From positions 21,525-85,524 of the forward strand of contig DATENM010000034.1 of assembly GCA_035275065.1 (NCBI GenBank): DNA of 64,000 nucleotides, written 5' to 3'. This document shows, one piece after another, positions 45,093-55,218 of this stretch. This stretch comes from Blastocatellia bacterium. Lineage in GTDB: Bacteria > Acidobacteriota > Blastocatellia > UBA7656. Positions within the stretch are counted from its first letter, which is position 1, and each line of letters opens with the position of its first letter. The notes under the pieces are model-generated. The model ran no database searches, had not been told where the DNA came from, and saw nothing but the letters and a program-made list of their open reading frames with translations. Both the position numbers and the translations under genes were made by a program.

Positions 45093-46169
45093 ATGAAATC
45101 TGCCTTTGCCGTGCTGTCGGTTCTCTGTGCATCTCTCATCTCATTCGCCGGCTCAATCGCTGGCCTTGAGGCCGCACCCCTGACGGGCCAAGCCGACCCG
45201 CTGAGATTTCCCGAAGAAAAACACCTGCGGAATGTCCGCCAGTTGACCTTTGGCGGAGAGAATGCCGAGGCCTATTTTTCAGCCGACGGCAAGAAGCTGA
45301 TCTTTCAATCAACCCGTGACGGTTATCCCTGCGATCAGATTTATGAGATGAACATTGACGGCACAGGCCTGCGCAAGCTTTCCACGGGCAAGGGCCGCAC
45401 GACTTGTTCGTATTTTCTACCGGACGGCAAACATTACATTTACTCTTCGACGCACCAGGCAAGCCCCGACTGCCCGCCGAAGCCGGACTATTCGCGCGGC
45501 TATGTCTGGGCCATCTATCCGTCTTACGATATTTTCAGCGCCAATGCCGACGGCTCCAATTTGAAGAACATCACGAACTCTCCGGGCTATGACGCCGAAG
45601 CGACCATTGCGCCCAACGGCAAGCGCGTCGTCTTCACATCGATGCGCGACGGCGACCTGGACATTTATACGATGGACTTGAACGGCAAGAACGTGAAACG
45701 GCTCACCAACGAGACCGGTTATGATGGCGGGCCGTTCTGGTCTTACGACAGCCAGTGGATCGTCTATCGCGCGCACCACCCGAAGAGTGAGAAGGATGTC
45801 GCTGATTACCGGGCGCTGCTGAAAGAGAACCTGATCCGCCCGACAACCCTGGAAATCTGGGTCATGAAAGCCGACGGCACCAACAAGCGCCAGGTCACTC
45901 ATAACGGCAAGGCAAACTTTGCCCCCTACTTCTTCCCCGACGGCAAGCGCATCATCTTCTCGTCGAACGCGGATGATCCGAAGGGGCGTAACTTTGACCT
46001 CTATGTCGTCAATGTGGATGGCACTGGCCTTGAGCGGATAACCAACTACGGAGAGTTCGACGGCTTCCCCATGTTTACGCCCGACGGCAAGCGGCTCGTC
46101 TTCGCCTCGAATCGTCATGGTCAGGTGCGCGGCGAAACCAATGTCTTCATCGCCGACTGGGTCGAATAA
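45093..46169 (+). CDS. Exported TolB-like WD40/PD40 beta-propeller protein
   Basis: The 358-residue protein has a signal peptide (about residues 1-25) and at least six PD40-type repeats, each with a core like YFSADGKKLIFQSTRDG or FTPDGKRLVFASNRHG followed by DIYTMDLNG. This arrangement is a beta-propeller of the TolB kind. TolB in the Tol-Pal system works in the periplasm, but no tolA, tolQ, tolR or pal is next to this gene. Many bacteria carry extra TolB-like propellers attached to peptidases or sensing proteins, and this may be one of them. GGAG precedes the ATG. It stands between pdxA and the TonB receptor with its own spacing. Confidence 0.85.
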   Translation: MKSAFAVLSVLCASLISFAGSIAGLEAAPLTGQADPLRFPEEKHLRNVRQLTFGGENAEAYFSADGKKLIFQSTRDGYPCDQIYEMNIDGTGLRKLSTGKGRTTCSYFLPDGKHYIYSSTHQASPDCPPKPDYSRGYVWAIYPSYDIFSANADGSNLKNITNSPGYDAEATIAPNGKRVVFTSMRDGDLDIYTMDLNGKNVKRLTNETGYDGGPFWSYDSQWIVYRAHHPKSEKDVADYRALLKENLIRPTTLEIWVMKADGTNKRQVTHNGKANFAPYFFPDGKRIIFSSNADDPKGRNFDLYVVNVDGTGLERITNYGEFDGFPMFTPDGKRLVFASNRHGQVRGETNVFIADWVE

Positions 46170-46255
46170 CCACTCCGCCATCTTCCACGAGCCGCGGCCC
46201 TCTTCGCCAGCCGGGCAAAAAGGCCGCGGCCCATTCGAATAGAATCAAAAAATGA

Positions 46256-46284
46256 TTGACAAGCCATTGCCTATGGATTATCTT
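46256..46284 (+). promoter_or_regulatory. Promoter of the TonB-dependent receptor
   Basis: A perfect TTGACA (46256-46261) is followed after 17 bp by TATCTT (46279-46284). The predicted start site, near 46291, falls at the edge of the Fur-like palindrome. Confidence 0.65.
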
Positions 46285-46290
46285 GTCGCT

Positions 46291-46313
46291 ATGTTGAAAA
46301 TGATTTTCAACAT
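46291..46313 (+). promoter_or_regulatory. Fur-like operator
   Basis: A perfect 23-bp palindrome centred on TGAAAAT-G-ATTTTCA (7-1-7), close to the Fur consensus TGATAAT-G-ATTATCA. It begins 6 bp after the -10 box and overlaps the start site, so a bound repressor would block transcription when iron is plentiful. It lies 198 bp before the TonB receptor ATG. Confidence 0.75.
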
Positions 46314-46510
46314 CATAGCCTAAATAACCGCCGGTCGAAGTAAGCGGCCGGGAGATGATCGCGACACCGTCGCTGACAGGGCTTTTGTCAGCAGACCGCC
46401 AAAGCTGGAATGGTGAATTTGTAGAGCGTCTTTTGAATCTTTGGCCACGCAACCCGCTCTTCAGGCGTTGATCGCTTTCCCAATCATTGTCAGGCAGGAG
46501 GGCTTTCATC

Positions 46511-48847
46511 ATGCTATGGTTTTCTCGCCGATTCGCTAAGTTGTTCTTTATCGTCATGGCCACAGGGATCATTCTGGGGCAGGCTCACGCCGAGTCGCCC
46601 GAGTTCACCCTGCGAGGGAAAGTGCTTGACCCGGATCAAGCGCCTATCGCCGGGGCACAGATCACCGCCACCCCCGATGGAAGCCCGTCGAGCTATTCAA
46701 CCGTCTCCAATACCTTTGGGGAGTTCTCGCTATTGCTTAAACCCGGCCACTATACCGTCCATATTTTCGCCAACGGGTTTGAAGAAACCGCGAAAGCCAT
46801 TAGCCTCGCGACGGGAGCGACAGAATACCTGGAGATCGGTTTACAGATCGCCGCGCCCCACGACACCATCACGATTGTCGGTACGGATTACCTGGAGCCC
46901 GCGATCAGCAGCGCGACCCGAACACTGACAGCGCTGCGCGATACTCCACAATCGATCACGGTCGTGACGCGCGAGCAGATCAAAGACCAGCAGATGTTGA
47001 GCCTCGGCGACGTCGTTCGCTATGTGCCCGGCGTCACCGTCCATCAAGGCGAAAACAATCGCGACCAGATCATTTTTCGCGGCAACAGTTCGTCGGCTGA
47101 TTTCTTCCTCAACGGCGTGCGCGATGATGTGCAATATTACCGTGACCTTTACAACCTCGATGCGGTCGAAATCCTGCGCGGCCCCAATGCCATGATCTTC
47201 GGGCGCGGCGGCGGCGGCGGGGTCATCAACCGCGTCAGCAAGGAAGCCGGCTTTGCGCCGTTGCGCGAAGTGACGCTGCTCGGCGGCGGCTATGGCAATA
47301 AACGGGTAGCAGTTGATCTTGACCAGCCAATCAGCGGCCGGATGGCCTTTCGCCTGAACGCGATGTATGAAAACTCCGGCAGCTTTCGGGATTTCGTCAA
47401 TCTCGAACGCTATGGCATCAGCCCGACTATGACCTTGATGCCGAACGAGCGGACGAAAGTCACGCTGAGCTACGAGAACTTTCGCGATCACCGCACAGCG
47501 GATCGCGGCATCCCCTCGTTTCAGGGAAAGCCGGTCGCTGTCGACATCGCGACCTTTTTCGGCAATCCCGACGAAAGCCGCGTGCGCGCCCTCGTCAACC
47601 TGGGGACCGCCGCTATCGAGCATCAGCGAGGCAGGCTGAATATCCGCAATCGCGCACAGTTTGGCGGCTATGACCGGTTTTATCAGAATTTCGTCCCCGG
47701 CCAGGTGACAGCGGATCAGATGCAAGCAGCACTCACGGCATACAACAACGCCACCGAGCGCTTGAACATCTTCAATCAGACGGACCTGACCTATTCCCTG
47801 TCTACAGGAAATGTCCGTCACACGCTGCTCGGAGGCGTCGAAGTCGGTCGCCAGCTAACCGACAACTTTCGCAACACAGGTTTTTTCAATAACACGGTCA
47901 CATCGATCTTCGTGCCGCTTTCCGACCCGACGGTACGTATGCCTATGACCTTTCGACAGAACGCAACGGATGCAGACAACCACTTGAAGGTGAACGTGGC
48001 CGCCACCTACGCGCAGGATCAGATCGAGCTTTCTCGTTACATTCAAGTGATCGCCGGGTTGCGGTTCGACCGTTTTGACTTGCAGTATCACAACCGCCGC
48101 AACGACGATCACCTGCGCCGCACTGATCATCTAGTCTCGCCACGGGCGGGCGTCATATTCAAGCCGGTCACGCCGATCTCTGTCTATGGCAATTACAGCG
48201 TCTCGTACTTGCCCAGTTCAGGCGATCAATTCTCGTCACTGACGATGATCACCCAGCAGGTCAAGCCGGAAAAGTTCAGTAATTATGAAATTGGCCTTAA
48301 GTGGGATATTACGCGGGCGCTGTCGTTGACAACGGCAGGTTATCGTCTGAATCGCAACAACACGCGGGCGACGGACCCCAACGACCCGACGCGCATCATA
48401 CAGACCGGCAGCCAGCGAACCAATGGGTATGAGATTGGCTTGAACGGGAATATGACGCGGGCATGGAGAATCGCCGGCGGCTATGCCTTCCAAGACGCCT
48501 TCATCACCCGTGATACGGTCGCGGCGCGGGCCGGCGCGCAAGTCGCTCAGGTGCCGCATCAGACTTTCTCGCTTTGGAACAACTATCAGATTCTGGCAAG
48601 ACTGAGCGCAGGTCTGGGTCTGATTCGCCGGTCAGACATGTTTGCGGCGGTTGACAACAAGGTGACACTGCCGGGTTACACACGGGCAGACGCGGCGGTC
48701 TTCTTCAGGCTGACAGAGAAGCTACGCCTCCAGGCGAACGTTGAGAACCTTCTGGATAAGCGCTATTACCTGAACGCCGACAGCAATACGAACATCTCGC
48801 CCGGCGCTGCGCGAACACTCCGCGTTGGATTGACGGCGAGATTCTAA
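46511..48847 (+). CDS. TonB-dependent siderophore receptor
   Basis: A 778-residue outer-membrane receptor. Residues about 1-30 form a signal peptide. A carboxypeptidase-regulatory-like (CarboxypepD_reg) domain follows (GKVLDPDQAPIAGAQITATP), then the plug domain (ITVVTREQIKDQQMLSLGDV, LRGPNAMIFGRGGGGGVINR) and a 22-strand-type barrel to the C-terminal ARF. The plug motif LGDVVRYVPGVT and the ending RVGLTARF are typical of ferrisiderophore receptors. A Fur-like palindrome and promoter precede it, which supports iron regulation. ATG 46511 is chosen because GGAGGG sits 8 bases upstream; the frame is open 8 codons further. The ligand is unknown. Confidence 0.93.
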   Translation: MLWFSRRFAKLFFIVMATGIILGQAHAESPEFTLRGKVLDPDQAPIAGAQITATPDGSPSSYSTVSNTFGEFSLLLKPGHYTVHIFANGFEETAKAISLATGATEYLEIGLQIAAPHDTITIVGTDYLEPAISSATRTLTALRDTPQSITVVTREQIKDQQMLSLGDVVRYVPGVTVHQGENNRDQIIFRGNSSSADFFLNGVRDDVQYYRDLYNLDAVEILRGPNAMIFGRGGGGGVINRVSKEAGFAPLREVTLLGGGYGNKRVAVDLDQPISGRMAFRLNAMYENSGSFRDFVNLERYGISPTMTLMPNERTKVTLSYENFRDHRTADRGIPSFQGKPVAVDIATFFGNPDESRVRALVNLGTAAIEHQRGRLNIRNRAQFGGYDRFYQNFVPGQVTADQMQAALTAYNNATERLNIFNQTDLTYSLSTGNVRHTLLGGVEVGRQLTDNFRNTGFFNNTVTSIFVPLSDPTVRMPMTFRQNATDADNHLKVNVAATYAQDQIELSRYIQVIAGLRFDRFDLQYHNRRNDDHLRRTDHLVSPRAGVIFKPVTPISVYGNYSVSYLPSSGDQFSSLTMITQQVKPEKFSNYEIGLKWDITRALSLTTAGYRLNRNNTRATDPNDPTRIIQTGSQRTNGYEIGLNGNMTRAWRIAGGYAFQDAFITRDTVAARAGAQVAQVPHQTFSLWNNYQILARLSAGLGLIRRSDMFAAVDNKVTLPGYTRADAAVFFRLTEKLRLQANVENLLDKRYYLNADSNTNISPGAARTLRVGLTARF

Positions 48848-49806
48848 GGCATAAGCACGATCTTGCCGTAAGCGCCCGGCTTCATCACTTCTTGATGAGC
48901 GCGAGCGGCCTCGGCAATCGGCAATTCCTGGCCGGCGACCGGGTTGAGCGTTCCCCTTTCAAGCCCCGCGACGAGCGCCGCATGGATGATTGCCAGCTCG
49001 CGCTCCGAGGCGTTGAAGAGAGACATGCCGAGGATCGTCGCGTCGCGGCCCATCGCGTCGCGCGGGTTGATCTCAATCGTCCCGCGGTTGCCGATGACGA
49101 CAACGCGCCCGCGTGGCGCCAGCACCGTGAGGTCTTTGGCAAGATTGACGTTGGCAAGCATCTCAAGAATCACGTCAACGCCGCGGCCGTCGGTGAGCTG
49201 CATCAACTGATCGAGATAATCAGCGGCGCTATGGTCGAGCACATGGTGTGCGCCGTTCTCTTTGACCAGTTCGCGTCCGCGCTCCGTGCCGCCCGTGCCG
49301 ATGACCGTGAAACCGGCTGCACGAGCCAGTTGCACGGCGCCCGTGCCGACGCCACCCGACGCGCCATGCACGAGTACCGCCTCGCCCGGCTGCGCTTGAG
49401 CCCGCTGAAACAGCGCCCGATATGCCGTCGCATAGGGTACGTTGACCGCCGCGCCCTGCTGGTAACTGACACGCACGGCCAATCGGTGAACTTGATTCTC
49501 ATCGCAGAGCGCCTGCTCGGCATAAGCGCCTGTGAGCGTGCCGGAAGTGTAAACCCGGTCGCCGGTCTTGAAGCGACGCACGCCTTCACCGATAGCCACC
49601 ACGTCACCCGCGGCATCGCTTCCCGGCGTGTAAGGCAGCGCCGGCTTGCGCGCATACACCCCGGCGCGGATATAGGTGTCAACCGGGTTAACGCCAACGG
49701 CGCGGATGCGCACGACGACTTGATGAGGCCCCGCCTCAAGGTCTGGCACTTCTTCAAGCCTCATTACCTCCGGGCCGCCGAATTCATGGACTCTGATCGC
49801 TTTCAT
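48844..49806 (-). CDS. NADPH:quinone oxidoreductase-type zinc-free medium-chain dehydrogenase
   Basis: The 320-residue MDR protein begins MKAIRVHEFGGPEVMRLEEV, the signature start of quinone oxidoreductases (zeta-crystallin type). It lacks the Cys and His ligands for catalytic zinc. VNPVDTYIRAGVY and TPGSDAAGDVVAIG form the catalytic domain and VLVHGASGGVGTGAVQLARAAG is the NADPH-binding motif. It reduces quinones or enals with NADPH. I chose ATG 49806, which follows GGAGGAG; the frame is open 22 codons upstream. It ends 4 bases inside the end of the convergent TonB receptor gene. Confidence 0.92.
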   Translation of the reverse strand: MKAIRVHEFGGPEVMRLEEVPDLEAGPHQVVVRIRAVGVNPVDTYIRAGVYARKPALPYTPGSDAAGDVVAIGEGVRRFKTGDRVYTSGTLTGAYAEQALCDENQVHRLAVRVSYQQGAAVNVPYATAYRALFQRAQAQPGEAVLVHGASGGVGTGAVQLARAAGFTVIGTGGTERGRELVKENGAHHVLDHSAADYLDQLMQLTDGRGVDVILEMLANVNLAKDLTVLAPRGRVVVIGNRGTIEINPRDAMGRDATILGMSLFNASERELAIIHAALVAGLERGTLNPVAGQELPIAEAARAHQEVMKPGAYGKIVLMP

Positions 49807-49868
49807 CTTCTCCTCCGATAGGTATTGGCTTAATGGGCTCGGGCCGAATCTCCGATTCGCCGTGTTGA

Positions 49869-50882
49869 TCACACCGCCAAAAACATCTCTTCCATCGCAA
49901 GCTGGCGGTTGAGGTTTCGGGTCAGGCCCTGCATGACCCGCTCGATGCGCTCAGCCCAATCGGTGATCTGTTCAAGCGTTGCGACCTCGGCGAGCCCTTC
50001 AAGGCGCGGCGCGATGTCGGCGTTGGTCAGCGCCTTGTCGTTATCGCCGAGTTTCAAGTGAAACACGTCTGCGAGCAACACCAGCAGCGCGTCGAGGTGG
50101 CGCTCGAACTCTTCGCGCTCAAGCTTCTTCGCCAGATGCTCTGCCGCCTGCATCAGCTTGATCGTGTCGCGCGCAACCATGGCGGCTTCGAGCAGATCCA
50201 TCATCATCGAGCGCTGCTCGCGATAGACGCCAAGGTCAATTTCGAGCGCCCGCCCAATGCTGCCGCGCGCCAGCCGTGCCAGCAGTCGGTTCTCGCCAGC
50301 CGGGCGTTTGTAATTCTCATTCAAAAAGGCTTCAAGGTCGGCGGCGCTGAGTGGCGCAAAGCTCACCATTTGACAGCGCGAGCGGATGGTCTGTAACAGC
50401 GCGTAAGGCTTCGCCGTTACCAGGACGAGTTGCGTCGTCGCCGGCGGCTCTTCGAGTGTTTTTAGAATCGCGTTCGCGGCTTCGACGCGTAGCCATTCAG
50501 CTTCATCAATGATAAACACACGGCGGCGACCATCGCGGGGGCGATACTGCGCCTCTCGTGCCATGTCGCGCATCTGCTCAATCTTGATGAACTGACTCTT
50601 GCTGTCCTTCCTGGCCAGCGGGTCTTTGCTTTCGCGGTAGATGGTGAACACATCGATATGCTCGCGCGCCGTGATCTTGATGCACTGATCGCAGACGCCG
50701 CAGGCGTCGCCAGCAATCGGTCGGCGGCAGTTCAACGCCTGCGCCAGGGCGAGCGCGAACTGATGCTTGCCGACGCCGCGCGGCCCTGCAAAGATCAACC
50801 CCTGGCGTATGCGGTCTTCGACGACGGCGCGCTTGAGCAGCCGTTTGACGCGCTCATTGCCGACGAGTGACGAAAAAGGCAT
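49869..50882 (-). CDS. holB: DNA polymerase III subunit delta'
   Basis: HolB is the delta' clamp-loader subunit. The 337-residue protein has an AAA+ domain with FAGPRGVGKHQFALALAQAL (Walker A) and a zinc site of four cysteines (CRRPIAGDACGVCDQCIKI). FIIDEAEWLRVEAANAILK and the SRCQM sensor-1 type region follow, with the collar helices after residue 220. ATG 50882 gives MPFSSLVGNERVKRLLKRAV, the standard start; the open frame runs 69 codons further into the divergent spoIIM-like gene. A TACAAT box ends 6 bases before the ATG, so the message may be leaderless. The quinone oxidoreductase gene follows on the same strand. Confidence 0.93.
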   Translation of the reverse strand: MPFSSLVGNERVKRLLKRAVVEDRIRQGLIFAGPRGVGKHQFALALAQALNCRRPIAGDACGVCDQCIKITAREHIDVFTIYRESKDPLARKDSKSQFIKIEQMRDMAREAQYRPRDGRRRVFIIDEAEWLRVEAANAILKTLEEPPATTQLVLVTAKPYALLQTIRSRCQMVSFAPLSAADLEAFLNENYKRPAGENRLLARLARGSIGRALEIDLGVYREQRSMMMDLLEAAMVARDTIKLMQAAEHLAKKLEREEFERHLDALLVLLADVFHLKLGDNDKALTNADIAPRLEGLAEVATLEQITDWAERIERVMQGLTRNLNRQLAMEEMFLAV

Positions 50883-50888
50883 AGCGCG

Positions 50889-50918
50889 ATTGTAGCAGTT
50901 CGCTCGGCGGCGTGTTAA
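50889..50918 (-). promoter_or_regulatory. Promoter of holB, probably leaderless
   Basis: On the minus strand TTAACA (50918-50913) and TACAAT (50894-50889) are 18 bp apart, each one mismatch from consensus. The -10 ends 6 bases before the ATG and no ribosome-binding site is present. Confidence 0.65.
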
Positions 50919-50929
50919 TCTACACGGCG

Positions 50930-51889
50930 ATGCTGAAGAACTTTCTCGAATCGCGGCTCGAAAAATGGAAGCGCCTTGAAGAACTGACGGGGCGCGCATC
51001 ACGTTTTCGCCTGAACAACCTGAGCGGCGAGGAGGTGCGCGAGTTCGGCAGGCTCTACCGCCGCACGGCTGCCGACCTGGCCATTGCACGCGAAGAGGTG
51101 CGCGATCAGCGCCTGGTCAACTACCTCAATCATCTGGTCGGGCGCGCGCACGGGGCGATCTATCGCAGTGAATCATCAGGCTTCTCGATCATCTGGGATT
51201 TCTTTCGCTACGAATTCCCTGCCGTCTTTCGCCGGACGTTCGCCTACACGCTCACCGCTTTTTTGATCTTTGTAGCAGCGACCGCCTTTGCCTGGATGGC
51301 CTGCACGTTTGACGAAGGCTTCGCCGATCAGATCGCGCCGGGCCTGAAGCGTGATATCGCGGCGCACCGCAACTGGACGGACAGCATCAACGGCTCCAAT
51401 CCGCTACAATCGACGAGGATACAAACCAACAACATCACCGTCACCTTCCTCGCCTTCGGCGGCGGCGTCTTTGCGGGACTGCTGACAGTCTGGGTTCTGA
51501 TACAGAATGGCTTGCTGCTCGGCATGGTCTTCGGCCTCTGCATCAAGTACAAGTTCTGGGACATTCCGATTTTCGTCGCCGGTCACGGGGTCATCGAGCT
51601 GACGGCCATCTTTATCGCCGGCGGCGCGGGCTTGATGATCGGCAAGGCGATGCTGATGCCGGGCGACCGACGCCGAATCGATGCGCTGGTGACGAACGGC
51701 CTCGAAGCGGTAAGACTGATTATGGGCTGTGTGCCGATGCTGCTGATCGCCGGCATGATCGAAGGCTTCATCTCGCCCGCGCCCATCCCGGCCATGATTA
51801 AATTTACGGTCTCAGGGATGAGCCTGCTGGCGATGACGGCTTACTTTCTCAAACCGGATCGGCGCTTGAGGCAAGCCTCTCAAAGCTGA
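50930..51889 (+). CDS. Stage II sporulation protein M (SpoIIM)-family membrane protein
   Basis: A 319-residue protein with a cytoplasmic helical N-terminus (about 1-95, rich in Arg, Leu and Glu) and five or more membrane segments (about 100-125, 175-200, 210-240, 250-280 and a final one). SpoIIM proteins occur in non-sporulating bacteria beside MoxR, DUF58 and RDD genes, where they may help remodel the envelope. Here the DUF58, Nudix and MoxR genes lie next to it on the opposite strand, which supports that association. ATG 50930 is the likely start. It is divergent to holB with overlapping control regions. Confidence 0.82.
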   Translation: MLKNFLESRLEKWKRLEELTGRASRFRLNNLSGEEVREFGRLYRRTAADLAIAREEVRDQRLVNYLNHLVGRAHGAIYRSESSGFSIIWDFFRYEFPAVFRRTFAYTLTAFLIFVAATAFAWMACTFDEGFADQIAPGLKRDIAAHRNWTDSINGSNPLQSTRIQTNNITVTFLAFGGGVFAGLLTVWVLIQNGLLLGMVFGLCIKYKFWDIPIFVAGHGVIELTAIFIAGGAGLMIGKAMLMPGDRRRIDALVTNGLEAVRLIMGCVPMLLIAGMIEGFISPAPIPAMIKFTVSGMSLLAMTAYFLKPDRRLRQASQS

Positions 51890-51898
51890 GCAGGGGGC

Positions 51899-53218
51899 TC
51901 ATAACAGGCCGCGCTCTTTCACCTCTAAATACTTATTAACCAGTTCAAGCGCCAGGCGACCGGCAGGGACATCGAGCGCAAGCCCGCCGGCATGGCGGAT
52001 ACGTGTGAGCGCTTCTTCGCGCTGGCGCAGGATGTCTTCCGCGATGCCCTGGCGATAAACCTCTGCGGGGCTTTTGGGAGCGCTGCGCACCAGCTCACGC
52101 AGGTCTGTGTCGCCGATGGTAATGATCAGCGGCAGGTGGCGAGGGATCAGCCTCGACGTGTGCGCCAGCAGCTCCGCCGACGCGTCGCGGTCAACCAGGT
52201 CTGTAAGAATCACGACAAGCGAGCGGCGGTGGCAGTTGGCGCTGAAGAAGTTGAAGGCGCGCGCGTAACTGGGCTCGATCATCTGCGGTTCGAGGGCGTA
52301 AAGCGCTTCCATCAGGCGGTTGACTTGATCGCGACCGCGCTGCGGCGGCAGGTAGCTGACCACCTTGCGCGCGAACGCCACCAGCCCGACATTATCGCCG
52401 CCCGACGCCGCCACGTAGCCAATAGATAGTGTCGCGTTGATGGCGTGATCGAGCTTCGTCAGCTTGCCGATGCGTGCCGTCATCAAGCGGCCCGTGTCGA
52501 GCAGCACGACGATGTTTTGGCTGCGCTCGATGGTGTACTGCCGCGTGATCAGCTTGCCGCGCCGCGCCGTTGCCGGCCACGAGATGTGGCGAATCTCGTC
52601 GCCGATGACGAACTCGCGCATCGATTCGAACTCGCGGCCCTGCCCTCTCAATCGCATGCGCCGCAGGCCCGGCTCCGGGCGGCGATTGCGGTGCGCGTAA
52701 ATCTCGTGCTTCTTCGCTTCACGAATGTCCGGGTAGACTTTAACGGATTGCGCCGTGTCGTAAGTAAACTGCTTCCAGAGCAGGCCGAGACGAGAGCGAA
52801 AACGCACCGCCGTCTTGCCGAACTCATAACTGCCGCGCGCCGTCGGGATCAGCCGATAACGCCAGGCGCGCGAGCGATTTGGCGTCACCGTCAAGCGCAC
52901 TTCGCGTGGTTCAGCCAGCTCCATTTGTGGCGGGTACTCATCTTTGACGACGAAGGTGACTTTGCGCGGCGCGCGGTTGGTGATCTTGAGCGCGACTTCA
53001 TTCTCGGCGCCCATCGAGAAACGATCTTCGACACTGCGAGCGAGGCGAAAGGCGCTCGCCTTCTCAGAAACTAGATAATCGCCGATGGCAGCGGCGAACA
53101 GCGCGACATCATAGAGCAGCGTGAAATAGAGGATGTCGCGGTCAATCCAACCGAGCGCCAGCAGCACAAGCCCGAGCGCCAACAGCACGATGAATCGTTT
53201 CGTGAAGACGAATCTCAA
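51899..53218 (-). CDS. DUF58-domain protein
   Basis: The 439-residue protein has two N-terminal membrane helices (about 8-25 and 30-48) and then a beta-rich domain. The DUF58 core has [10 protein letters not shown] and [27 protein letters not shown] with the tripeptide region [12 protein letters not shown]-like domain with the D-T-G metal-binding motif ([10 protein letters not shown]) ends it. DUF58 proteins work with MoxR ATPases and often form part of a BatA-like system. The TTG start overlaps the Nudix stop (TTGA), so translation is coupled. It is the third gene of a MoxR-Nudix-DUF58 minus-strand run. Confidence 0.88.
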   Translation of the reverse strand: MRFVFTKRFIVLLALGLVLLALGWIDRDILYFTLLYDVALFAAAIGDYLVSEKASAFRLARSVEDRFSMGAENEVALKITNRAPRKVTFVVKDEYPPQMELAEPREVRLTVTPNRSRAWRYRLIPTARGSYEFGKTAVRFRSRLGLLWKQFTYDTAQSVKVYPDIREAKKHEIYAHRNRRPEPGLRRMRLRGQGREFESMREFVIGDEIRHISWPATARRGKLITRQYTIERSQNIVVLLDTGRLMTARIGKLTKLDHAINATLSIGYVAASGGDNVGLVAFARKVVSYLPPQRGRDQVNRLMEALYALEPQMIEPSYARAFNFFSANCHRRSLVVILTDLVDRDASAELLAHTSRLIPRHLPLIITIGDTDLRELVRSAPKSPAEVYRQGIAEDILRQREEALTRIRHAGGLALDVPAGRLALELVNKYLEVKERGLL

Positions 53219-53760
53219 AACCAGTAGTCCTCGTTAATGCTTCCCTGCTCTAGCCCGCGGAGCAATTCGGCAACGCTCGCGAACTGCGCGATGGTGTGCA
53301 CGGCGGCCATGATCTGGTAAGGCAATTCCAAACGGCGCGCGGCCTCATGCGCGACAACCCACATCTCTTCCTCGACCTCTTCGGCATTGGGCGTGGTGCT
53401 GAATTCGCCCTCAATCGGGTAGGCGAAGGTGATCATGTGATAGACAGGGCCGGCGTGCGCGCTGGTATTGATGTCACGCAAAGGCACGAGGCGGTCGCAA
53501 TCGATATCGATGCCGATCTCCTCAAAGACTTCGCGCGCCGCCGTCGCCTTTATGTCAACGTCGCCCACATCGCGGCGTCCTCCCGGAAAGACAAAGGCGC
53601 CGGGGTAGTAACGAAAGTGCGCGGGCCGCCGGCTCAGATAGACTTCGATGCCCTGAGGCGAATCTCTGACGAAAGCCACAGCCGCCGCCGGTATCGGATG
53701 CTCGCGCATAAGCGTTCTGAGAGCGAAGTCATGAGCAGGGAGAATCTTTTCATCACCCAT
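53215..53760 (-). CDS. Nudix hydrolase, NudL/CoAse-like
   Basis: A 181-residue Nudix enzyme. The Nudix box is [20 protein letters not shown] with EEIGID; the REVxEEIGI metal-binding helix is intact, but one extra residue and an Asp replace the usual spacing at the front. This variant resembles the NudL/CoA-pyrophosphohydrolase group (GGxxDxxD...TAxREAxEE). It is likely to hydrolyse CoA derivatives or NAD-like nucleotides. It sits between MoxR (13 bp upstream) and DUF58 (overlap), an unusual place for a Nudix gene. Confidence 0.87.
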   Translation of the reverse strand: MGDEKILPAHDFALRTLMREHPIPAAAVAFVRDSPQGIEVYLSRRPAHFRYYPGAFVFPGGRRDVGDVDIKATAAREVFEEIGIDIDCDRLVPLRDINTSAHAGPVYHMITFAYPIEGEFSTTPNAEEVEEEMWVVAHEAARRLELPYQIMAAVHTIAQFASVAELLRGLEQGSINEDYWF

Positions 53761-53772
53761 GACTACGCACGG

Positions 53773-54726
<954 letters not shown>

Positions 54727-55218
54727 TGGACAGTCCTCCAAATCTCGCATGCGTTCTGTGATGATGCGTATGGGCGAATCGAAACTGCCGCTCGCCGGTT
54801 GCTGCCAAAGAAATCGACAGCACAAGAATAATCGCTTGCCGGCGGTCTCGCAAACCTTAACGCGGGTTTGTGCGCTTGCATCTTGCGCTAAGGCTTGGTG
54901 TCGGGCGACTCACGCGCCTGCGGTGTGGGCATCCGGCTTGCTTGTACTTATGCGTGATGCCAGGCATAAAATAAGTGATTGATGGTTCGGGAAAGTTGTG
55001 CCAAGTATGAAATGCCGTTCAAGTTATTCATCAGCCATTCCCTTGCAGGTGTTAGAAAGAAATATGTTGCTTCGAAATGCAAAAGGTGTTAGAGTCCGAA
55101 ACTGTCACAATGAACCAACCCCAATCCGGTTCAGACAGCCCCGCACTTTAATGCAATCGAGTCTCTTTCGCAGGACGCTCTCGCACTGTCTTCCTCATCC
55201 GAGAGCAGGTAAATCGCA
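54727..55218 (+). other. 492-bp intergenic region before the phosphohexomutase gene
   Basis: It is AT-richer than its neighbours, and no coding frame is convincing. A candidate promoter on the plus strand is TTGTAC (54942-54947), 17 bp, CATAAA (54965-54970). The leader to the ATG at 55219 would be about 240 bases. No strong hairpin was found. Confidence 0.35.

Larger units (their letters stand above)
46170..46510 (+). other. 341-bp regulatory leader region of the TonB receptor
   Basis: The gap holds a promoter (46256-46284), a Fur-like palindrome (46291-46313) and an untranslated leader of about 200 bases. The leader includes a GCTGACA...GTCAGC hairpin near 46372-46393. No coding frame is convincing. 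Confidence 0.6.

Noticed and set aside
46314..46496. Riboswitch in the TonB receptor leader
   Set aside because: The leader is long, but I found no cobalamin, TPP or other known riboswitch core; only a small hairpin is visible.
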